64,000 bases of DNA from Deuterostichococcus epilithicus. Lineage: Eukaryota; Chlorophyta; Trebouxiophyceae; Prasiolales; Stichococcaceae. Made by a program: the position numbers and the translations under genes. Below, piece by piece: positions 57,001 to 64,000 of this stretch; position 1 is the first letter of the stretch, and every line of letters starts with the position of its first letter. Under the pieces are notes generated by a model. The model saw only the letters and a program-made list of their open reading frames with translations, did not search any database and had not been told where the DNA came from. The stretch spans positions 2,914,001 to 2,978,000 of the forward strand of contig JAVTLE010000014.1 of assembly GCA_033439295.1 (NCBI GenBank), given 5' to 3'.

Positions 57001-59070
57001 CCGCTGTGCATAGCAACCTTCCAGAATATGTGTGCTGCTGTCAGTCTGTTGTGCCGTTGACCGGATTGCACATTGGGATGCACAGGGGGCGACGCTGCGT
57101 GTCTGCCACGAGGGAGACGAGCTGCAGCCCAGCTTGGGGCCGCCCATGGGGCCGCTGCTGCTCGTGCGCGGCGCACTCTGCCTGGCGCGTCTGACAGGTC
57201 TGCAGCGGGTCACTAAGAATCTCTGCCCAGCCGATGGGGTCTCTCTGCTGTGGTTGTCCCGCATGGCTGTCACCTTTCTGCATTTGCATGACCCCCTCGC
57301 TACAGCGCCAGCCCCGCTGGGCCCTGCCACTGCCACGATGACTGTTGCCCCCTCCAGCGGTCTGCATGCCCGGCAGCCCTCAGATGCTGGCCGAGGCACG
57401 GTCTAGTCAATCAGGCGTGCTGTCCGCTCAGGCGCGGGCATCGATGATGGCAAGGCCGCGCCGGAAGCGCGCACCGTGTCGGCGGTCGCGCTGCTGGGGC
57501 AATCTGCGACACTGCTGGCCCCTGGCACCAGCCCGCCGATCCGCATCACCGCCAGCACCTTCAGCCTCGTATATGTGGTACGCTTTGACTTTCGTGTGCT
57601 TTCTTCCACATCAAGGTCGTTCTGGCTCCTCCCCTGTGATGTCTGGTAGCAGCGACGTCCGCCGGGCGCAGAGCGCTCCATGATGGTCGCAGCTGCCTAG
57701 CTGGCATGCCTGTCGTGTCTCAGCGCCAGAGCTGCTGCGTGCCCTGCCACCGACTCTGAGGCGCCTGAAGGCGTCGTCAGCGAGCCTGCCAGCATCAACA
57801 CATCCAGTGTCGAGAGTGGCAAGGGGAAGCAACCCTTGTCGAAGCCAACAGGTCTGAGGACGGCAGGCCCGGCACTGGCTGAAAAGCAGGCGCCCGGCAT
57901 TGATGCTTTGTGCAGTTGCGGGCGGCCGCCCTCGACGAGGCGCTGGCCGCGTGCCCGGCGGCCGCGGAGGCGGCGCAGCGGGCGGCGCTGGCGGAGGCGC
58001 TGCTGCTGTGGGGCGGCGCCCTGTTCCGGCTGCGGCCGCTGCCGCAGATCACACGCCTGGTCGTCGATGCGGCGCTCGACCGGTTGCAGGCTGGCGGCGC
58101 GCTGCCGCCGGCGCCAGGTGGGGCATCCGTCTTGCCAGGCGGCCGGACTGTGCTGCGCAGTCCAGCCAGGTCGGCCGAGTTGTGCTCTTCCATGCACCCC
58201 GGACAGGAGTTGTACGCATGAAGTTGATGGCTGCTTGTCGTTCCAGCGCTGCTCGATGGTGCCAGGCTCGAACTGGAATCGCTGTTCCGTCCTCCAGGTG
58301 AACCCCGCTGTGCTCATCTGCAGGGCCGGTTCTGCTTGTGCGAGGCATTGTCACGCACGCACATGGGCGGCCGCACGGCGAGAGCAGCGACCTTGCCGCA
58401 CCAGACGCAGACCCACCAGCGGCGGCGCAGGGTGGGGCGATGGCGCCGAGCGCCGCAGCGGCTGCAGCAGACTCGTTTGACGACATCGATGTGGTCGTGG
58501 TGCCGCATGCCGACGGCGACGCTGCGAACATGCCAGCAGGCAGCGCTGTCGCATCAGATGCAGGAGCGGCGGCGCAGGAGCAGCCGCAGCGCCGCGACAT
58601 GCCAAACGGCGGTGCGGCAGGTGGCAGGGCCAGCGGCGGCGCTGCAGCCGGACAGCGGTGCAGTGCTCCATATCTCTTGGACCATGCCATCTCGTATCAA
58701 TGCGCCACCGCCGTCACGGTGCGCAACACCAGCCACTCCTGCCTCCTGTTGCCGTGCAACTGGGAACAGGGCAGGCGTTCTCTGTGTTCACGTGCGTCAA
58801 ACGGTGCATCTCTTCTCATCTGCCCCTTGCCGGCTTGCACAATCGTGTACCGCAGAACTGACCTCGAGCACTGGCGCCGAGACGAACTGGGGATGCTCTG
58901 CGGCGCAGGTGCTGCGCATGCCGCCGGTGGACACATGGCCGGCTGTGGACCTGAAGGACCGCGGCGGGGCGGGCGCGACGGCGCCGCAGGAGCAGAGCGC
59001 CTGGGCAAGCCGCCATGCCAATCTGCGTCGCATCGGCGGCATCACCCCCGGAGCTGCCGACTCGTGGTGA
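51090..59070 (+). CDS. SOS1: SOS1/NHX7-type plasma-membrane Na+/H+ antiporter
   Basis: CPA1 antiporter that exports Na+. After a signal-like hydrophobic start (CSSLVLLLLLLLIVALP) come the membrane exons: ITFVVVALFVGLVSYHVLAF, DPTLLLATFLPVLLFNSAFQ, FPGVLLATGAIAVLMRYSFP, FGAMMAATDPVATVAVLGQ, the ion-site exon LIEGESLVNDGSASVVFFLL, FMFDNAHAEITLT, VSGLLAVVALGTWLSAKG, YIANTLIFVLAGVIIAGRIW, YGLDWREGLVL, WAGLRGAVGLSLGLYLLL and ITLVVQGSTTGLLLR. The long cytosolic half also tracks plant SOS1: MDRVGAPLCDWVLLQRRLAV, EAFMRGVRLAYPEVAAVVRT, AQLAHKLLARKAAFLAEL, EETEAAQMEDLLERRTKRLY, HPALAALPPPAFRAVL, and a cyclic-nucleotide-binding-like stretch ATLRVCHEGDELQPSLGP. The tail (58.3-59.07 kb) is Ala/Gly-rich with an acidic FDDIDVVVV and ends GITPGAADSW. 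Some 3' exon joins are uncertain. Confidence 0.93.
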
Positions 59071-59997
59071 GCACGAGGCACCTCGGTCCTGCCACCAATG
59101 CTATGGGCACCTTTCAATGCCTCTGTCGCAGGGTTGCAGGAAAAGTGTGACGGAGTGTGTGTCCATGCGCAGAAGGCATTCTGTTGTTACAAAGCTTCCT
59201 CTTTGCCTCAACTCGTGGCGCCCATGTTGTTGCATTCTCCTGGGCGCCACTGAGAGCGGCCCTGCATTGCTGTGTTGCATCTGCCAACCGAGATGCTGTC
59301 CATCCGTGGAATTCGAGCAGATGTGGACAGAGAGTGCCTCTGCCTCATGCACAGGGCCGGCGTCGCCAACACAACGACGGGGGCTGCTGCTTGAAGCCAG
59401 TGCAGCGATCAGGAGATGCCATCGGAAAATTCGAGTCAAGTACAGAGGTCAAGTTATTGCTGTGGTTCTGTTGCTCGAAGTAAGGAGCTCAAACGGAGAG
59501 CGGTTGAAACTGCATGCTCCTCTATCTTGATGGAAACCCTCATTCTGTTTGTTAGGTGATTTGCCCAGCGAAGTGCGGTTCAGTAGACAATCGTTATATC
59601 TGCACTGATTTTTATTTTTGTTTGATGCTGCCTGAATGACCTGGCGGCTGCTACCATACATAGGCACACACACGATGCTCTGCAGCTCGAGAGGTAGCCG
59701 CCAGATCTGGGGCGGATCTGGCGTTTTACAATAATGCCTGTGAAATTTCCAACCACAGCAGTGGTGTTGGAGAATGAATACCTAATCCTCGCTGCTTCAT
59801 CTCGGACATAAAGAGTCTCGGACATAAAGAGAACTGCGCCGCATGACGGTCCTGCTGGAATACACTCAGTTTCTAGCTACCATGCCCGCAAGTGCCACCG
59901 ACCCTGTGCTAACATATACATTAAGCTGCTCACTGGCTGCTCACCGCTGCCGCTGCACATTAATTTATCAAGAATTCATTCGAGTACCTGTGCCACT
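59071..59997. other. Convergent 3' flanks of SOS1-type and PA14 genes
   Basis: About 930 bp, AT-rich towards 59500-59950, between two genes ending towards each other. It includes a perfect 16-bp direct duplication (tctcggacataaagag at 59800 and 59816) and a short inverted motif around gccagatctggggcggatctggc (59699-59723). No coding similarity seen. Confidence 0.45.
59800..59831. repeat. Perfect 16-bp tandem duplication
   Basis: Two adjacent identical units, tctcggacataaagag, in the 3' intergenic region. Probably replication slippage. Confidence 0.9.
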
Positions 59998-61961
59998 TCA
60001 GTATTGCAATAGCCGCCTCCCACTTCTGGCCCTCTTCATTGTCGGCCGCCTCTTGGTCGGCCGCCTCTTCGTCGGCCGCTTCTTTGTTGGCCCCCGCTTG
60101 GTTGGCTTCTTTTTGGTGGGTCGCCGCTTGGTCGGCCTCCTCTTTGTGGGTTTCTTCTTCGTGGGCTTTTTGGTGGGCTTTTTGGTTGGTTTTTTGGTAC
60201 GCGGCGCATCTACACGCAATGCAGCATCAGCCTTGCACGAGTCCTCATTTCCAGGCTAGTGCTTCGTTCTGGCCTGATGTCCAAGCATATACAGCTGGCT
60301 GTCAGGGCGAAGGCTGCTGGTGCGGGAAACAGTGTGGGATGTCACCTGTTGGTGACGACGGAGGGACGACGGCGCCGCGGCCCTCACCGCTGGTGGGGCT
60401 GCCAGGCAGCTGCTGAGACGGCAGCGTCGGCGCCGCCGTGGGCGGAACTGCAGCAAACATACATCAGGTGTCGATGTGTGTCGGGATCCAGACTGCTAGC
60501 TCATCTGTATTGTCGCAGCAGCTGCAAGAGCAGAGGGAACAGGATGCCTCTGCATGGTGAGCACATTGCTGCCAGAGGTACCAGCCAGCTCGCTCTTGTT
60601 ATGGCAGTCGGAGGTGCGCGCACTTGGCGAAGGGGAGTCGCAGGCGTAGTCGCCATTCTGCAGGAGCGCTTCGGCTGGGATAGGGTAGAAGTCCTGACGT
60701 GGCAGGCACCAATTGACAGCCAGGCCCCCGCCCGGCCCTGTGGTTGCATTGTTGCCCTGCAGCATTCGCGAGGGTTCGCAGTAAGGATCTGCGCACACAC
60801 TAGTCCCTACGCACAAGGGAGACACAACATCGCATTCGAGCAGCAGCAGCAGCAGCGGTTCCAGCGGCGGCTTGCACACGAACAGCGTGTACATGGCCGC
60901 AGAGGAACACTCGGCCTATGCTGCCAGCCAGCTCGGACAACAAGAAATACCTTGAAGTATTCCACGCGTATGCGGTAGCGCTTGGTTGTGAGAAAGCTGT
61001 AGAAGGGCTGGGGGGGCGTCGGCGCGCCGGTGTAAGGGTGGGTGCCGTCGTGGTCGATGAGCATGGTGTCGTCGATGAAGAGGCGCGCGCCGTCCGTCGA
61101 GTTCAACTGGAAAAACATTGTCGTGGGCGCTTGCACGGACACATATCCCTGTAGAGGAGGGGAGCTCAAATGAAGGGAGGAGACGTAGCAACGCCATGGT
61201 GAAAGGATGCTGGCACCTTTTCAATGCCGGCGCTCACCTGGAACATCAGTGCGACGTTTGAAGTGTACGTGACGCCACGCACGTCGTAGCTGAACTGCGG
61301 CGTCACTGGGAGGCTGGGGCTGGCCGCCGTCAGGGTGTAGTCAGCGGAGTCGACGCCGGCGGCTGATGTCCAGTCGGGCAGCTGAAACCACAGCAGATGC
61401 GCAAACTTTCAGGCCAGGCACATGCATTCTCACTGATTGAGCGTCCTAGCCTGCTGCCACTGCATCAGACGTGCAATGCCGGCTGGCAGATAGACTACAG
61501 GCAAAATGCATTGGCCAGCGAGCGAGAATATCTCTGACCGCTGTCAGGTCGGAGGCGTAGTGCCGGGCATTGAGGGCCATGCCAGTTGCGGTGCACTCGG
61601 GCTGGGCCACTGCCAGACCGGACAAGCAGGCGAGTAGCATTGCCGCCGCCAGTGCCGCTGCCGCCGCGGCATGCTGCCCCTTGCACGAGGCCGACGTCCT
61701 GTGCAAGAGAAAGTATTTTTTTGAGACGCACAGGCTTCGGTCGGGCTGCACGTCCTTGTCATGTGGCAACAAGCTGCCAACTGCAGCTGCCTGCGAAGTG
61801 AACAATTGCTCTTTTGGCGAAGGCCGACAGCTATGCCCCGGCAACACCCACCTGGACAGCTGGCCAAGTCCCAGTCGCGCAGACGATGCGGCAATGAATG
61901 GGTTCGGCCAAGCGGCGGCACCGAATGCTCGCGACCGGCCGCCCGTTGCCAGCTGAGTCAT
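59998..61961 (-). CDS. PA14-domain secretory protein with basic (K/R)(K/R)PTK repeat tail
   Basis: Exon 1 (MTQLATGGRSRAFGAAAWPN..., 61961 to about 61850) splices in phase to SRTSASCKGQH and a hydrophobic stretch (ALAAAMLLACLSGLAVAQ) typical of a signal peptide or anchor. After it come PECTATGMALNARHYASD, LPDWTSAAGVDSADYTLTAA, SPSLPVTPQFSYDVRGVTYT and a PA14-like core: GYVSVQAPTTMFFQLNSTDG, ARLFIDDTMLIDHDG, KRYRIRVEYFK. A Cys-rich segment (VSPLCVGTSVCADPYCEPSR, NWCLPRQDFYPIPAEALLQN) and a Pro/Ser-rich exon (PPTAAPTLPSQQLPGSPTS) lead to a last exon of about a dozen (K/R)(K/R)PTK units, ending RARSGRRLLQY. PA14 domains bind glycans in many extracellular proteins, so a cell-wall role is inference. 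The joins between 61.4 and 60.3 kb are partly tentative. Confidence 0.75.
60030..60200. repeat. Coding tandem repeat (KPT units) in PA14-protein last exon
   Basis: Degenerate 12-18 bp units (ttggtgggctttttggt, ttggtcggccgcctctt on the plus strand), encoding alternating KKPTK and RRPTK on the minus strand. Homogeneous KKPTK units lie towards the 5' end of the exon and RRPTK towards the 3' end. Confidence 0.85.
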
Positions 61962-62737
61962 CTCCTAGCTAGTAGAGCTAGACGCGCTGTCAGCAGCAGG
62001 CCTCCGGCCGCTTCGAAATCCCCCGTGTCTTGTCAAGGCGCTAAGGCGCTTTCACAAGCGGAATTGGTCACCAACGAACCAACGCTGCTACGGGTGCCCG
62101 AGACCGTTTCCACCCTGGCTCCACCGCGACGCGCCGGCGGTTGCACTGAGGGGCAAGAAGGCTGGCAGAGGCGTTGAGACCGCTCGCCGCTGTGCCGCCG
62201 CGCTTCAATCTGCTCGTTGAACGCTGTGAGAGCCCCAAGCCGGGAGCGCGGGTGCTGCAGTAGTGCAAGTAGTCGCTGGCCAGCAGATAGGCAATTACGA
62301 ACTCCAAAGCCAGCAAGCTCGCTAGGGCTGTCCGGATGCGAGCGTCGACGGCCCGCGGAACGTCAAGGCGAGAGATCAGATCTTCTTGGCGTAGGCTGGC
62401 GGGTAAGATTTCTTGAGCTTCGAAAACTCGGCAACTACTCTCTATCTGCACTTACCACCTACCCTCCGCAAACCCTGCATTGCGAGTGCTCAGTAGTACA
62501 CCCAGTCAGCAGCGCCCGTACGAATTGCTTTCCTAGGGTTTAGGTGTCTAGAAAATTCGCAATGTTCATCAGCTCTTGAGAGTTCTGGTGCTGTGCTGGT
62601 CCATTGACACTGACGACTGACCATCCTGCCTGGCTGCACTTCGCCTGCAACACTCGACAAAGGAGTGACCATCGGAGTGACCATCAGGAAGGACTGGCCA
62701 TCGGAAGTGCACCCATCAGAAGTCCGCGAGGTCCGCA
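61962..62737. promoter_or_regulatory. Divergent upstream region, PA14 protein (-) / LIN37-like (+)
   Basis: About 780 bp between divergent starts, with short direct repeats ggagtgaccatc (62654-62686). No recognisable gene. An open frame on the minus strand (62068-62451) has no family similarity. Confidence 0.4.
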
Positions 62738-64000
62738 ATGCAGACGCACACTGCTTCACCTGTTGCCCAAACCACAGGTCAAGCAGCTGCAATGCCGATA
62801 ACGGCAACGCAACGAAGCCCCACGTCCAGGGACTTGCCTTCGCCGACGACAGCGGCTCCTGCAGCGCCAGCACAGGCGGGCAGTGCCGCTGTAGCGCCGA
62901 GCAGCACAGGGGCATCGCGGGAGCGGCTGCTGTCTTCTCTGTCAGGCAACAGGTGCGCAATCGACCGTGTGCGAGCAAAATTGTAATAAGCCATGCTGCT
63001 GGGGGGGCCATGCCGCGCGGCTCTTATGTCCTTGTCACTGAACATCACGGGCTCTGAGCGAGAAGTGCGTGTTGCGATTGTCCACATCTCACATTCGGAA
63101 GCCTCGCCGCAAAGCGCTGCCGCCCTCTGCAGGCCCGTCAGACACTCGCCGGGTGTGGCGTCGCCGCTGCAGGCACATGCTGCGGGCGCGCGGCAGCCTA
63201 GCGGCGCCTGGCCCGATGCCGGCTGCAGCACGCCGTCGCCCGGCATGCTGCAACAGCCGCTGGAAGAGATATATTTCACCATAACGGACCGCAGGGTGAG
63301 TGCCGGCCCTGTGATTGCCTTCCCCCGCTGCGTTGTGCACTCCTGCTCCAGTGGACCCTCCACTGATTCTCAGGTGTACGGTGTCCTTTGCGTGCACTAT
63401 ACGACGTCAGTGTGCTGAAGTGCAGGTGCAGAAGCAGACAGAGCCGGGACCGCTGTACCGGATGTGCCGCCAGTGGGCGCAGAATGAACCAGACATCGAG
63501 CTTGAGCCGCTGCCAGGCCCTGGGGTGAGCTCATGTTTACTGCTTTAATAAATGCAGAAACCAGCTTGATCCTTGTTGAAGAGTGCACATCGCCCACCTG
63601 GTCAAGCGGCACCTGCTCGAGTGCAATGGGATGAACTTGCATGACGGATGCACGTGGAGCATGAAGCTTCCTGTGGCTGCAGGCACCGCCCTCGCTGCCG
63701 GAGCCCCTGCCGGCAAGCACCTCGAGCGCGCGGTCGCCGCCTGAGGAGGTGCCGCTGTTTGACGATGGCACTCTGTTCCAGGACGAGGAGACGCTCCCCA
63801 TCGAGGTGCGGCTGGGCCTAGCAGCGGTCATCCAGGCAAGGGGTCGCCAGATGCATGGCCAGAGTGGGCTCTGTATGTTGCTGTGTGCACTCACCCGGGC
63901 CAATCAGCCAACCATACAGCAGTACCGAGGCAGCACCGGCGCTGCTGGCGGCAGCAAGGAGCCCTCGTCCGGCCGCAAGGGAGCAGCACACGGGGAGTGC
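62738..64000 (+). CDS. LIN37: LIN37-like subunit of the MuvB/DREAM complex (3' end outside window)
   Basis: Exon 1 begins MQTHTASPVAQTTGQAAAMP, is Ala/Ser/Thr-rich, and ends SSLSGNR at donor ACAG/GTGCGC. It joins in phase to PVRHSPGVASPLQ. The diagnostic part follows: EEIYFTITDRR, joined across an intron to VQKQTEPGPLYRMCRQWAQN and EPDIELEPLPGPG. This parallels human LIN37, where the kinase-like phrase FVIKLFDRSVDL precedes TPLYPICRAWMRNSP. Next come PEEVPLFDDGTLFQDEETLP, IEVRLGLAAVIQARGRQMHG and, at the edge, QPTIQQYRGSTGAAGGSKEP. LIN37 is a nuclear scaffold of the complex that represses cell-cycle genes. Identity rests mainly on one conserved block, so moderate confidence. The C-terminal WKxxRxRW-type region would lie outside the window. 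Confidence 0.72.

Noticed and set aside
59843-60259. Plus-strand frame with FFVGFLVGFLVG-type hydrophobic repeats, resembling a membrane protein
   Set aside because: It is the complement of the Lys/Arg-Pro-Thr coding repeat of the PA14 protein. The minus-strand reading joins a secretory gene and ends in a normal stop.
1-64000. tRNA, rRNA, CRISPR arrays, or reverse transcriptase/transposase genes
   Set aside because: No clover-leaf B-box sequence, rRNA-like block, spacer array, or RT/transposase motif was recognised on either strand by eye. A tRNAscan or Pfam search could still find weak cases.

Overview
The window is nuclear DNA of a photosynthetic eukaryote, most likely a trebouxiophyte green alga of the Chlorella/Coccomyxa kind. 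Coding sequence is GC-rich with strong G/C preference at third positions. Almost every gene is broken into short exons by introns of roughly 70-350 bp with GTGCGC/GTGAGT-type donors and TGCAG acceptors. Plastid genes (an HCF244-type photosystem II factor, a calredoxin, a CRTISO-like enzyme, a LOV photoreceptor) sit among ordinary eukaryotic genes (eIF4A, OS-9, CDK10, PYM, LIN37). No tRNA, rRNA, CRISPR or complete transposon was recognised. The genus call is inference.

Layout, left to right (strand). STE20/OSR1-type kinase (-, probably running off the left edge); eIF4A (-); OS-9 ER lectin (-); FIH-like JmjC protein (+); mitochondrial-type bL35 (+); HCF244 (-); NAD kinase (+, with a tandem hairpin-repeat array in one intron); CDK10-like kinase (-); an unrecognised small membrane protein (+); calredoxin (-); CRTISO-like oxidoreductase (-); LOV-domain protein (-); DUF3700/GATase-II-like protein (-); counting-factor-associated-D-type papain protease (+); divergent carbohydrate sulfotransferase (-); PYM (-); SOS1-type Na+/H+ antiporter (+); PA14-domain secretory protein with a basic KPT-repeat tail (-); and a LIN37-like MuvB subunit (+, cut by the right edge).

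Genes are packed with short gaps (about 0.2-0.9 kb). Several pairs are head-to-head over 0.3-0.8 kb (OS-9/FIH, HCF244/NADK, CDK10/small membrane protein, GATase-like/protease, PYM/SOS1, PA14/LIN37), so promoters are probably shared. There is no operon-like grouping by pathway, although several plastid redox and light functions (HCF244, NADP supply, calredoxin, CRTISO-like, LOV) cluster in the centre.

The most interesting points are: a DUF3700-like gene immediately upstream of a LOV photoreceptor gene on the same strand, possibly one fused reading unit; a FIH homologue whose iron-binding HxD motif reads RxE; a diverged copy of the eIF4A 5' region inside a FIH-gene intron; a 15-nt micro-exon carrying the catalytic Asn of a papain protease, followed by a GC donor; a sulfotransferase without the PAPS-loop lysine; a calredoxin with WCRPC in place of WCGPC; and the hairpin-repeat array. 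All exon models were read by eye from splice consensus and family alignment from memory. Gene extents run from start codon to stop codon and include introns.
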